Counted from the stretch's first letter, positions 1-7,410 are shown. The stretch is DNA of 12,257 nt from Oxalobacteraceae bacterium UBA5157 (GCA_002415335.1 DHXL01000047.1:3545-15801); one strand, 5' to 3'. Notes: generated from the sequence alone by a model not told the origin. Numbers and translations: made by a program.

Positions 1-1365
1 CGCAAATTCCTCGACGCCAACGGCTTCATCGACATCGAAACACCGATGCTGACCAAGTCGACGCCGGAAGGCGCGCGCGATTATCTGGTGCCGTCGCGCG
101 TCAACGCCGGTCACTTTTTCGCGCTGCCGCAATCGCCGCAATTGTTCAAGCAATTGCTGATGGTCGCCAACTTCGACCGCTATTACCAGATCGTCAAATG
201 CTTCCGCGACGAAGACCTGCGCGCCGATCGCCAGCCCGAATTTACCCAGATCGACTGTGAAACTTCCTTCATGTCCGAGCAGGAAATTCGCGACATGTTC
301 GAGGGCATGATTCGCCTGGTGTTCAAGAACACGCTGGACATCGATTTGCCGAACCCTTTCCCGGTAATGGATTACGCAACCGCGATGGGGACGTACGGTT
401 CCGACAAGCCCGACATGCGCGTCCAGCTCGAATTCACCGACCTGACGGCCGTGATGAAGGATGTCGACTTCAAGGTTTTTTCCGGCGCGGCCAACATGGA
501 AGGCGGCCGGGTGGTCGGCCTGCGCGTGCCGGGCGGCGCCAAGGAAGGCAGCGGCATGCCGCGCTCCGAGATCGATGCCTACACCCAGTTCGTCGCGATC
601 TACGGCGCCAAGGGTCTGGCCTACATCAAGGTCAATCAGAAGGACAAGGGCCGTGAAGGCCTGCAATCGCCGATCGTCAAGAACCTGCACGACGCCGCGC
701 TGGCACAAATCGTCGCGCAAACCGGCGCGCAGGATGGCGACCTGATTTTCTTCGGCGCCGACAAGGCGAAAGTCGTCAATGATGCGCTCGGCGCCTTGCG
801 CGTGAAGATCGGTCATTCCGAGTTCGGCAAGAAGGCCGGTCTGTTCGACGACGCGTGGAAGCCGCTGTGGGTGGTGGATTTCCCGATGTTCGAATACGAC
901 GAGGAGGGCCAACGCTGGAATGCAAGTCACCACCCGTTTACGGCGCCGAAGGACGGCCACGAGGACTACCTGGAGACCAATCCGGGCAAGTGCATCGCGA
1001 AAGCCTACGACATGGTGCTGAACGGCTGGGAACTGGGCGGCGGCTCGGTGCGTATCCATCGCGCCGAGGTGCAAAGCAAGGTATTCCGCGCACTCAAGAT
1101 CGATGCCGAAGAAGCGCAACTCAAGTTCGGCTTCCTGCTCGACGCGCTGCAATACGGCGCGCCGCCGCACGGCGGTCTCGCATTCGGTCTCGACCGGATC
1201 GTCACCATGATGACCGGCGCCGAGTCGATCCGCGACGTGATCGCTTTCCCGAAAACCCAACGCGCACAATGTCTGCTGACGCATGCGCCGTCCGAGGTCG
1301 ACGAGAAGCAGTTGCGCGAGTTGCATATTCGCTTGCGCAATGTCGAGCCGGTACTGAAAGCGTAA
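1..1365 (+). CDS. aspS: Aspartate--tRNA ligase (AspRS), 3' part, 5' end outside window
   Basis: Cytoplasmic class II aminoacyl-tRNA synthetase that charges tRNA-Asp with aspartate. The frame is open from base 1, so the gene begins upstream. 454 residues are visible against about 590-600 for bacterial AspRS, so most of the N-terminal anticodon-binding OB domain is missing. Visible landmarks are QSPQLFKQ (bases 130-153, aspartate pocket), motif 2 with FRDE (202-213) followed by RQPEFTQID, a GAD-type insertion in the middle as in bacterial AspRS, SHHPFTAP (925-948), GGGSVRIH, and motif 3 with GLDR (1186-1197), which binds ATP. No key residue is missing in the visible part. The residues that separate Asp-only from Asp/Asn-charging enzymes lie largely in the absent N-terminus, so that question cannot be settled here. 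An intrinsic terminator follows 35 nt after the stop. Confidence 0.98.
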   Translation, partial: RKFLDANGFIDIETPMLTKSTPEGARDYLVPSRVNAGHFFALPQSPQLFKQLLMVANFDRYYQIVKCFRDEDLRADRQPEFTQIDCETSFMSEQEIRDMFEGMIRLVFKNTLDIDLPNPFPVMDYATAMGTYGSDKPDMRVQLEFTDLTAVMKDVDFKVFSGAANMEGGRVVGLRVPGGAKEGSGMPRSEIDAYTQFVAIYGAKGLAYIKVNQKDKGREGLQSPIVKNLHDAALAQIVAQTGAQDGDLIFFGADKAKVVNDALGALRVKIGHSEFGKKAGLFDDAWKPLWVVDFPMFEYDEEGQRWNASHHPFTAPKDGHEDYLETNPGKCIAKAYDMVLNGWELGGGSVRIHRAEVQSKVFRALKIDAEEAQLKFGFLLDALQYGAPPHGGLAFGLDRIVTMMTGAESIRDVIAFPKTQRAQCLLTHAPSEVDEKQLRELHIRLRNVEPVLKA

Positions 1366-1400
1366 ATGCGTTATCGTCGAGACATCAGCGCGGCATAATC

Positions 1401-1430
1401 AAAGGCGCGGATTTTTCCGCGCCTTTTTTT
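1401..1430 (+). terminator. Intrinsic terminator of aspS
   Basis: Perfect 11-bp stem (1401-1411 with 1416-1426), a TTTT loop and a run of seven T (1424-1430), 35 nt after the aspS stop. It is GC-rich in the stem core (GGCGCGG). This is a classical Rho-independent terminator and separates aspS from nudB transcriptionally, at least in part. The stem starts with AAA and ends with TTT, so it may also work weakly in the opposite direction. Confidence 0.93.
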
Positions 1431-1482
1431 AACCGGTCGAGGCCAGCATACCGCTTCGCTCAACCGGTCCCGCAAGAACGAG

Positions 1483-1974
1483 ATGGATACACAACATAAA
1501 ATTCCCGAATCGGTGCTGGTGGTGATCCACAGCGCCGAACTCGACGTCCTGCTGATCGAACGCGCCGACCGGCCGGGATATTGGCAATCGGTGACCGGTT
1601 CGAAAGATGCGCGCGATGAGCCCCTGATCGACACGGCAGTGCGCGAGGTGTGGGAGGAAACCGGGATACGGATTGTCGACGTGACAACGGATTCCTGCGA
1701 TCTCCGGAATGACGTTTCGGCCGGCAACTTGCGTGACTGGCATCTCTCCAACGTCTACGAAATCTACCCGGTCTGGCGTCACCGCTACGCGCCGGGAATT
1801 ACCACGAATACCGAGCACGTCTTCAACCTGCTGGTTCCGCGCACGATTCCCATCACGCTCAGTCCACGCGAGCATGTGAATCATCTTTGGTTGCCTTATC
1901 GCGAGGCGGCCGACAAATGTTTTTCGCCATCGAATGCCGAGGCGATTTTGCAATTGCCGCAACACGTCGGGTGA
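1483..1974 (+). CDS. nudB: Dihydroneopterin triphosphate diphosphatase (Nudix hydrolase NudB)
   Basis: 163-aa Nudix hydrolase. NudB removes pyrophosphate from 7,8-dihydroneopterin triphosphate, an early step of folate synthesis in the cytoplasm. The Nudix box runs from G39 to I62 and ends in REVWEETGI (54-62), which supplies the metal-binding glutamates. The spacing from G39 to E46 is six residues instead of the canonical five, a one-residue insertion in the first loop. The surrounding PGYWQSVTGS is typical of NudB-like proteins. The position directly after aspS matches the aspS-nudB neighbourhood known from enterobacteria and supports the name over a generic Nudix label. The ATG at 1483 has only a weak purine-rich stretch upstream (AAGAACGAG). 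No convincing promoter is seen in the 52 nt after the aspS terminator. The gene could also hydrolyse other nucleotides; substrate assignment rests on family and context. Confidence 0.87.
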   Translation: MDTQHKIPESVLVVIHSAELDVLLIERADRPGYWQSVTGSKDARDEPLIDTAVREVWEETGIRIVDVTTDSCDLRNDVSAGNLRDWHLSNVYEIYPVWRHRYAPGITTNTEHVFNLLVPRTIPITLSPREHVNHLWLPYREAADKCFSPSNAEAILQLPQHVG

Positions 1975-2055
1975 GGTAATGACAAGGCGCTGCGGCGCGA
2001 ATGCCAACCCGTCAAAAGCCATCCCCAAACGCGACAGCAGGACTAGAATAGAGTC

Positions 2056-2871
2056 ATGAAACTTCGCATCGCCACGTATAACATCCACAAGGGCATATCG
2101 TCGTTCGGCAATCGACCGAGCATCCACGCGCTCAAGAAGGCATTGACCGCGATGGAGGCCGACGTCGTCTTCCTGCAAGAGGTGCAGGGCCAGCACGATC
2201 ATCATGCCGAACGCCACGCCGAACGCTGGCCAGAGGGATCGCAGCACGATTTCCTGGCGGGCGACTCGCACCATGCGGTCTACGGCATGAACGCGGTGTA
2301 CGACCACGGCCACCATGGCAATGCGCTGCTCAGCAGTTTTCCGATTGCCTCCTCGCGCAATCAGGACGTCTCCGATCATGCTTATGAGGCGCGCGGCATC
2401 TTGCATTGCGTCGTGCAGACTCCGAAAGGCGAGGTGCATTGCTACGTCGTGCATCTAGGCCTATTTGCCGGCAGCCGCCGGCGCCAGAATCAGGCCTTGA
2501 TCGAGGCGGTCGAGAGCTCGGCGGGAAGCGAAGCGCCGATCATCATCGCCGGGGATTTTAACGATTGGGGTGATCAACTAAGCGCTGACCTGCGCACCCG
2601 GCTGAACGTGACTGAAGTATTCGAGGCACAGGCCAAGCCGTTTAGCCTTAGCGCGTTGATGCGCCGATTGAGCGGGCGCAAGTTCAAACTGCAACCGGCG
2701 CGCACCTTTCCGGCGGCCTTGCCCTGGCTCAGGCTGGACCGGATATATGTGCGCGGCTTCAGCGTCGAATCGGCGCAAGTCCTGCACGGCCCGACATGGG
2801 CCAAACTATCCGATCACGCACCGATCCTCGCCACGCTGCAGCTCATTTCCCGTCAAGAAAGCAACGCCTAG
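2056..2871 (+). CDS. ybhP: Endonuclease/exonuclease/phosphatase family protein, YbhP-like
   Basis: 271-aa protein of the EEP superfamily (DNase I / exonuclease III / inositol-phosphatase fold), which cleaves phosphodiester or phosphate ester bonds with a divalent metal. All core motifs are visible: N9 in YNIHKG, E42 in LQEVQ, HHGNALLS (86-93), H133 in VVHLGL, D167 and N169 in GDFNDW, LRLDRIYV (225-232) and the terminal SDHAP with D253 and H254. There is no signal peptide or membrane segment. Residues 47-88 are unusually rich in histidine. The HHGNALLS, RTFP and LRLDRIYV blocks match my recollection of E. coli YbhP, whose gene also sits directly upstream of clsB. The true substrate of YbhP is not established; a role in phospholipid turnover is suggested only by the neighbour. 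The ATG lies six nt after a TAGAAT box and has no clear Shine-Dalgarno sequence. Confidence 0.88.
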   Translation: MKLRIATYNIHKGISSFGNRPSIHALKKALTAMEADVVFLQEVQGQHDHHAERHAERWPEGSQHDFLAGDSHHAVYGMNAVYDHGHHGNALLSSFPIASSRNQDVSDHAYEARGILHCVVQTPKGEVHCYVVHLGLFAGSRRRQNQALIEAVESSAGSEAPIIIAGDFNDWGDQLSADLRTRLNVTEVFEAQAKPFSLSALMRRLSGRKFKLQPARTFPAALPWLRLDRIYVRGFSVESAQVLHGPTWAKLSDHAPILATLQLISRQESNA

Positions 2872-2963
2872 TCATTTCGCCGGGATATCCCAGCGCCGGG
2901 GCACACGTCCGTTTGAATGTAAAATCGATGGAAACGCCTTTACCCTACCGCTGACAGGTCACC

Positions 2964-4130
2964 ATGCGCACGGTGAATTTCACCGCACACAACACCGTCA
3001 CTCTCCTCCATTGCGGCGCCGAATTCTTTCCCGCGCTGATTGCCGCGATCGACGCCGCACAAGCTGAAATTCATCTCGAAACTTACATCTTTGCCGACGA
3101 TAAAACGGCTGATATGGTCAAGGACGCGCTCAAGCGCGCCGCCGGCCGTGGCGTAACCGTCAAGGTGATTACCGACTGGATCGGCACCGGTCACGCGTTT
3201 TCGAAGAAGCTCAAGCAGGAACTACAGGCCGCCGGCGTTCATCATCGCAGCTTCAATCCATGGTTCCGGCGCGGCGTCGTGCGGACCCACCGCAAGCTCT
3301 GCGTGATCGACCGCAGCGTCGCCTTTCTCGGCGGCTTGAATATCAACGACGACTTGCTGTCGGACGACGATTCGCACATGGTTCTGGCCGCGCCACGCTG
3401 GGACTTTGCGATCGGACTGCGCGGGCCGGTGACGACAGCCATCCATTTGGAGGCCGAGACCCAATGGGGGCGACTCGGCCACCTGGCGCTGAAAACGCGG
3501 CTGGACCTGTTTCGCAAAGTGCGCGTCGAGCAGCCGGCAGCGGCTGGCGGCGCGGTGCTGGCGGCGCTCGTGATACGCGATAATTTGCGCAACCGCCATA
3601 CCATCCAGCGCGCCTACCTGCGCGCGCTCGGCCACGCGCATAAGAGTGCGTGGCTGGCCAATCCGTATTTCGCGCCGGGCCGAAAGCTGAGGCGCGCGCT
3701 GGAGTCAGCCGCCGGGCGCGGAGTCGACGTGACGCTGTTGCTTGGCGTCGGACAATTCCGCATGCAGGATGCGGTGGCGCGCTCGTTCTATCCCAAGCTG
3801 CTGAAGAGTGGCGTGCATATCGTCGAATACCACAAGACGCAATTGCATGCGAAGGTGGCGGTGATCGACGATGAGTGGGCTACGGTCGGTTCAAGCAACT
3901 ATGACGGCCTCAGCCTGTTCGTCAATCAGGAAGCGAATGTGATCATCAAGGACAGCGGATTTGCGCATCGTTTGCGGCTGCATATCGAACGCGCGGTCAG
4001 CGAAGGCGTGCGCATCAACCCCGATGATTTCGCCAACATCCGCTGGTATGAAAGTGCCTGGTATGGCATCGCGTACCTGATTTACAAGAATGTTCTGCGC
4101 CTCATCACGCTGGGCCGCTATTCGGAATGA
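2964..4130 (+). CDS. clsB: Cardiolipin synthase B (phospholipase D superfamily)
   Basis: 388-aa phospholipase D-type transferase that condenses two phosphatidylglycerol molecules to cardiolipin and glycerol at the inner membrane. E. coli ClsB is about 413 aa. Two complete HKD motifs are present: H109-K111-D116 (HRKLCVID) followed by GGLNIND, and H295-K297-D302 (HAKVAVID) followed by GSSNYDGLSL. Both are needed to form one active site. There is no N-terminal pair of membrane helices, which separates it from ClsA. A hydrophobic, aromatic-rich C-terminus (361-384) may act in membrane binding. The start ATG at 2964 follows CAGGT, and the frame covers the whole PLD fold from residue 12 on. It follows ybhP by 92 bp, matching the E. 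coli ybhP-clsB pair. E. coli ybhN, which comes next there, is absent and an S4 protein follows instead. Major phospholipase activity cannot be excluded from sequence. Confidence 0.92.
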   Translation: MRTVNFTAHNTVTLLHCGAEFFPALIAAIDAAQAEIHLETYIFADDKTADMVKDALKRAAGRGVTVKVITDWIGTGHAFSKKLKQELQAAGVHHRSFNPWFRRGVVRTHRKLCVIDRSVAFLGGLNINDDLLSDDDSHMVLAAPRWDFAIGLRGPVTTAIHLEAETQWGRLGHLALKTRLDLFRKVRVEQPAAAGGAVLAALVIRDNLRNRHTIQRAYLRALGHAHKSAWLANPYFAPGRKLRRALESAAGRGVDVTLLLGVGQFRMQDAVARSFYPKLLKSGVHIVEYHKTQLHAKVAVIDDEWATVGSSNYDGLSLFVNQEANVIIKDSGFAHRLRLHIERAVSEGVRINPDDFANIRWYESAWYGIAYLIYKNVLRLITLGRYSE

Positions 4131-4230
4131 GTGCCCAGGCACCGAGACCGGCACCCACGCCCGCATGCGCGAGTCCCCTTGTGGGACAATGTCATCTTTC
4201 TGGCTTCGCGCCCCGCATTTCCGGTATTCG

Positions 4231-4608
4231 ATGAGCGACACGGTACGCATAGATAAATGGCTCTGGGCGACGCGGCTTTTCAAGACCCGTTCGCTCGCCA
4301 CCGACGCGGTCGGAAGCGGCAAGGTGCGCCTCAACGGCGAGCATACCAAGCCTGCGCACAGCGTGAAGCCCGGCGATGTGCTTGCGGTCGATAATGGCGT
4401 CACGGTATGGGAAGTGATTGTCATGGGGCTATCGGATGTGCGTGGCCCGGCGCCGATGGCGCAGGCGCTGTATGCGGAAACCGAAAAGAGCATTGCCAAG
4501 CGGCAGCAGGTGGCCGAGCAAAATCGATTCTTCCGCGAGCCGGGAGCCGCTCTCAAAGGGCGCCCGACCAAGAAAAACCGGCGCCTTCTCGACAAGTCAA
4601 ATACCTAG
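4231..4608 (+). CDS. hslR: S4-domain RNA-binding protein, HslR/Hsp15-like
   Basis: 125-aa basic protein. The S4 domain occupies about residues 5-65 (VRIDKWLWATRLFKTRSLA, then KVRLNGEHTK and VKPGDVL), as in E. coli heat shock protein 15 (133 aa). Hsp15 binds free 50S ribosomal subunits carrying a nascent chain-tRNA and helps to recycle them. The C-terminal tail is lysine- and arginine-rich (GRPTKKNRRLLDK), also typical. I chose the ATG at 4231 because MSDTVRIDKWLW is the usual N-terminus. An in-frame ATG at 4189 would add 14 residues unlike the family, and the frame stays open into the end of clsB without homology. No strong ribosome binding site precedes 4231, so the start is less certain than the function. 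No heat-shock promoter is visible. Confidence 0.85.
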   Translation: MSDTVRIDKWLWATRLFKTRSLATDAVGSGKVRLNGEHTKPAHSVKPGDVLAVDNGVTVWEVIVMGLSDVRGPAPMAQALYAETEKSIAKRQQVAEQNRFFREPGAALKGRPTKKNRRLLDKSNT

Positions 4609-4703
4609 ACGGCAGCTGATGCGAGGCCGGCGGACAGCCGGTCGACCAGCGGAAAAAGCGCTATTGCTGCCCTGGCACTAGACAGCATCCTCTAAGTTCC
4701 TGT

Positions 4704-4732
4704 TTGACATTTACCCATGGGTGCATAATAGT
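4704..4732 (+). promoter_or_regulatory. Sigma70-type promoter upstream of the TetR regulator / beta-oxidation genes
   Basis: A perfect -35 TTGACA stands at 4704-4709. With the optimal 17-nt spacer the -10 is AATAGT (4727-4732, 4 of 6). A better hexamer, CATAAT (4724-4729, 5 of 6), lies 14 nt from the -35, which is short. Start of transcription would fall near 4735-4740, leaving a leader of about 70 nt before the regulator. This is the best promoter seen before the fatty-acid genes and probably serves the regulator and the acyl-CoA dehydrogenase together, since only 18 bp separate those genes. Confidence 0.65.
4713..4722. promoter_or_regulatory. Palindrome between -35 and -10 (candidate operator)
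   Basis: ACCCATGGGT is a perfect 10-bp palindrome placed inside the spacer of the promoter. Two further pairs match outside it (4709/4726 and 4710/4725), separated by mismatches. Position and symmetry fit an operator at which a bound dimer would block RNA polymerase, such as the TetR-family product encoded just downstream. No binding consensus is known to me for it, so the regulator is inferred. Confidence 0.35.
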
Positions 4733-4746
4733 ACGGACGTTCGATT
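4727..4746. promoter_or_regulatory. Imperfect palindrome over -10/start site (candidate TetR operator)
   Basis: AATAGTACGGACGTTCGATT is a 20-bp dyad with seven of ten pairs matching and a core ACG-GA-CGT (4733-4740). It overlaps the -10 and the likely transcription start. Length and layout suit a TetR-family dimer acting as autorepressor. A related core, GACG-AA-CGTC, lies upstream of fadN at 7411-7420. Binding by this particular regulator is inference. Confidence 0.45.
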
Positions 4747-4806
4747 CAGCTTGATTTGGTTCGGTAATCGCGGCTGCGCAAGCAGCATTTTCAAGAGGTG
4801 AGAGTG

Positions 4807-5508
4807 GTGGCATTCAATGTGACTGATACGACGCAAAAGTTCATGCGCAAAGGTGAATTGACGCGTGCGGCGATTCTAGACGTGGCGCTCAATCTCGCCA
4901 GCCGCGATGGACTGGAAGGACTGACCATCGGCTTGCTGGCAGACAAGATGAACATGAGCAAATCCGGCGTGTTTGCCCATTTCGGCTCACGCGAGGATCT
5001 GCAAATCGAAGTGTTGAAGCTGTACCACCATCACTTCGAACAGGAAGTGTTCTACCCGAGCATGAAAGAACCGCGCGGGCTGTTGCGCCTGCAATCGATG
5101 TTTTCGCGCTGGATCAAACGCGTCTCGGTCGAAATCGCGTCCGGCTGCATTTATATCAGCGGCGCCACCGAGTACGACGATCGGCCCGGCGCGATCCGCG
5201 AAGAACTGGTCGGGATGGTGCGCGCATGGCAGGACGCGCTGCATCGCTGCGTCCAGCAGGCAGTCGAAATGGGCCATCTGCGCGCCGATACCGATCCGCA
5301 GCAATTGGTCTTCGAAATGTATGGCTTGATCCTGGCGTTGCATCACGATGCCCGCTTCATCAAGCGCCCCGGTAGCATCGATCGCGCGCATCTCGGCTTC
5401 GAGCGTCTGATGCAGAGTTACGACGCCAAGTTGCCGGACGCCAATGGCACGCCGGCTGCAAACCAACACATAAAACCAGCTGCAAAAAAATCAGCTCAAT
5501 CCGTTTAG
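4807..5508 (+). CDS. TetR/AcrR-family transcriptional regulator of the beta-oxidation genes
   Basis: 233-aa regulator (from the chosen start). The N-terminal TetR helix-turn-helix covers about residues 16-65, with LTIGLLADKMNMSKSGVFAHFGSREDL as the recognition part. The remaining 165 residues form the helical ligand-binding domain and end in a low-complexity Ala/Lys tail. TetR regulators next to acyl-CoA dehydrogenase genes usually repress them and are released by an acyl-CoA; that is known of the group and inferred here. Start choice: AAGAGGTGA at 4793-4801 is a strong Shine-Dalgarno sequence, best spaced for the GTG at 4807. GTG at 4804 is also possible. GTG at 4798 would overlap the site, and ATG at 4843 would still keep the helix-turn-helix. 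The stop is 18 bp before the acyl-CoA dehydrogenase, so they are probably co-transcribed. I cannot assign it to a named regulator such as FadR, PsrA or FadP. Confidence 0.88.
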   Translation: MAFNVTDTTQKFMRKGELTRAAILDVALNLASRDGLEGLTIGLLADKMNMSKSGVFAHFGSREDLQIEVLKLYHHHFEQEVFYPSMKEPRGLLRLQSMFSRWIKRVSVEIASGCIYISGATEYDDRPGAIREELVGMVRAWQDALHRCVQQAVEMGHLRADTDPQQLVFEMYGLILALHHDARFIKRPGSIDRAHLGFERLMQSYDAKLPDANGTPAANQHIKPAAKKSAQSV

Positions 5509-5526
5509 TCGTCAGGAGAAAAAATC

Positions 5527-7317
5527 ATGGGTCAATACACCGCTCCCTTGCGTGATATTCAGTTCGTTTTGCACGAGTTGCTGCATGTCGAAGATGAGTT
5601 GAAACAGATGCCGAAGCACGCGGAAGTCGACGCCGACATCATCAACCAGGTGCTGGAAGAGGGCGCCAAGTTCACTTCCGGGATCCTGTTTCCGCTGAAT
5701 CACTCCGGCGATCGCGAAGGCTGTCACCGCGACAACACGACGCACGAAGTGACGACGCCGAAGGGCTTCAAGGAAGCGTACAAGCAATACGTGGAAGCCG
5801 GCTGGCCGTCACTGTCCTGCGATCCTGAGTACGGCGGCCAAGGCTTGCCTTTCGTGCTCAACAATTCCTTCCTCGAGATGATGAATTCCGCCAACCAGGC
5901 GTGGAGCATGTATCCCGGTTTGTCGCACGGCGCTTACGAGTGTCTGCACGAGCATGGGACCGCTGAACAAAAGGGCTTGTACCTGCCGAAGCTGGTGTCG
6001 GGCGAGTGGACCGGCACCATGTGCCTGACCGAAGCGCATTGCGGCACCGACCTCGGCATGCTGCGCTCGAAAGCGGAACCACAAGCCGACGGCACATACA
6101 AAATCACGGGCAGCAAGATTTTCATCTCGGCTGGCGAACACGACATGTCGGCCAATATCATCCATCTGGTGCTGGCGCGTCTGCCCGGTGCACCGGAAGG
6201 ATCGAAAGGCATTTCGCTGTTCCTGGTGCCGAAGTTCCTGCCGAACGCGGATGGCACGCCGGGCGCGCGCAACCCGATCACCTGCGGCGCAATCGAAGAA
6301 AAGATGGGCATCCACGGCAATTCGACCTGCCAGATGAACCTGGACGGCGCGATCGGAACGCTGATCGGCGAACCGAACAAGGGCTTGAACGCGATGTTCG
6401 TGTTCATGAACGCTGCGCGTATCGGGGTCGGCATGCAGTCGCTCGGCCTGACCGAGGTCGCCTATCAAAATGCCCTGGCGTACGCGAAAGATCGTATCCA
6501 GATGCGCAGCCTGTCGGGCCCGAAGGCGCCGGACAAGCCGGCTGATCCGATCATCGTGCATCCCGATGTGCGCCGCATGCTGCTGACCGCGAAAGCGTAC
6601 GCCGAAGGCGCCCGCGCATTCGCTTCGTATGTCGCCTTGCAGATCGATAAGGAATTCGCCCACCCCGACGAGGAAGTGCGCAAGGATGCGGCCGACGAAG
6701 TCGCGCTGCTGACGCCGATCATCAAGGCCTTCATCACCGACAACGGCTGGATCGCGACCTCGGAAGCGATGCAGGTTTTCGGCGGCCACGGCTTCATCGC
6801 CGAATCGGGCATGGAACAGTATGTGCGCGATGCGCGCATCAACATGATTTACGAAGGCACGAACACGGTTCAGTCGCTCGATTTGCTGGGCCGTAAGGTG
6901 TTGATGGATAACGGCGCCAAGTTGCGCAAGTTCGGCGCGAAGGTCCAGGCCTTCGTCGAGGAAAACGGCAGCGACGAGGCGATGAGCGAATTCATCACGC
7001 CGCTCGGCGATCTGGGCGACAAGGTCACGAAGCTGACCATGGAAATCGGCATGAAGGCGTTCCAGAATCCCGATGAAGTCGGTGCCGCCGCAGTGCCGTA
7101 CCTGCGCGTGGTCGGGCATCTGGTGTATGCCTATTTCTTCGCGCAAATGGCCAAGATCGCACTCGCCAAGCAGGATTCCGGCGACACCTTTTACAAGGCA
7201 AAACTGGCGACTGCACGCTTCTATTTTGCGCGTCTGCTGCCGGAGACCGCGATGTTGATTCGCCAGGCGCGCTCCGGTTCGGCGAGCCTGATGGCGCTCG
7301 ACGCTGATTTGTTTTAA
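5527..7317 (+). CDS. Acyl-CoA dehydrogenase, large C-terminal-extended type (first step of beta-oxidation)
   Basis: 596-aa FAD enzyme that oxidises acyl-CoA to trans-2-enoyl-CoA and passes electrons to electron-transfer flavoprotein. It is longer than the usual 380-aa family members. An extra N-terminal segment (about 1-40) precedes the N-terminal helical domain (about 41-160). The middle beta domain has MCLTEAHCGTDLG (165-177) and TGSKIFISAGEHD (194-206). The C-terminal helical domain has R298 in AARIG, QVFGGHGF (416-423, FAD contact) and the catalytic base E443 in IYEGTN (441-446). A further C-terminal domain occupies about 465-596, as in the FadE5/DmdC type. AGGAG at 5514-5518 fixes the ATG at 5527. 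Chain-length preference cannot be read from sequence. I left the symbol empty because fadE is used for a different-sized E. coli enzyme. A hairpin follows the stop by 18 nt. Confidence 0.94.
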   Translation: MGQYTAPLRDIQFVLHELLHVEDELKQMPKHAEVDADIINQVLEEGAKFTSGILFPLNHSGDREGCHRDNTTHEVTTPKGFKEAYKQYVEAGWPSLSCDPEYGGQGLPFVLNNSFLEMMNSANQAWSMYPGLSHGAYECLHEHGTAEQKGLYLPKLVSGEWTGTMCLTEAHCGTDLGMLRSKAEPQADGTYKITGSKIFISAGEHDMSANIIHLVLARLPGAPEGSKGISLFLVPKFLPNADGTPGARNPITCGAIEEKMGIHGNSTCQMNLDGAIGTLIGEPNKGLNAMFVFMNAARIGVGMQSLGLTEVAYQNALAYAKDRIQMRSLSGPKAPDKPADPIIVHPDVRRMLLTAKAYAEGARAFASYVALQIDKEFAHPDEEVRKDAADEVALLTPIIKAFITDNGWIATSEAMQVFGGHGFIAESGMEQYVRDARINMIYEGTNTVQSLDLLGRKVLMDNGAKLRKFGAKVQAFVEENGSDEAMSEFITPLGDLGDKVTKLTMEIGMKAFQNPDEVGAAAVPYLRVVGHLVYAYFFAQMAKIALAKQDSGDTFYKAKLATARFYFARLLPETAMLIRQARSGSASLMALDADLF

Positions 7318-7335
7318 ACGCAAGCATCGGTAGCG

Positions 7336-7360
7336 GAAGGGTGCGCCCTGCGCACCCTTC
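7336..7360. other. Hairpin between acyl-CoA dehydrogenase and fadN, no T run
   Basis: GAAGGGTGCGC (7336-7346) pairs perfectly with GCGCACCCTTC (7350-7360) across a 3-nt loop. No T tract follows on either strand, so it is not a standard intrinsic terminator. In mRNA it could protect the 3' end of the dehydrogenase message or lower expression of the downstream genes. It starts 18 nt after the stop codon. Confidence 0.7.
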
Positions 7361-7410
7361 ACCCGCGTTCGTAATGCCGGCCATGGTGTGCAATAGCGCA
7401 TCCTGCGACC

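Noticed and set aside
855..1499. 214-codon + strand frame overlapping the end of aspS and the terminator
   Set aside because: Out of frame with aspS, runs through the intrinsic terminator and has an arginine-rich shadow composition.
1429..2454. Long open frame (341 codons) on the - strand across nudB and ybhP
   Set aside because: It is antisense to two genes with clear family motifs, has no recognisable domain and is explained by the GC-rich third-position bias of the + strand genes.
2905..2925. Promoter for clsB using TAAAAT at 2920-2925
   Set aside because: The -10-like hexamer is good, but no -35-like sequence lies 16-18 nt upstream, so I did not list it as a feature.
4131..4142. Small inverted repeat GTGCCCAGGCAC right after clsB as a terminator
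   Set aside because: The stem is only 4-5 bp and no T run follows.
4090..4230. N-terminal extension of hslR overlapping clsB
   Set aside because: The extra residues have no S4-family similarity, while MSDTVRIDKW at 4231 is a typical family start.
4609..4700. Scattered short complementary pieces (GGCAGC/GCTGCC, CCGGC/GCCGG) after hslR as a terminator or small RNA
   Set aside because: Stems are short, distant and lack a T run or an upstream promoter; no convincing structure.
5809..7401. 530-codon open frame on the - strand over the acyl-CoA dehydrogenase
   Set aside because: Composition is rich in Arg, His and Gln as expected for an antisense shadow; the sense strand encodes a full family match.
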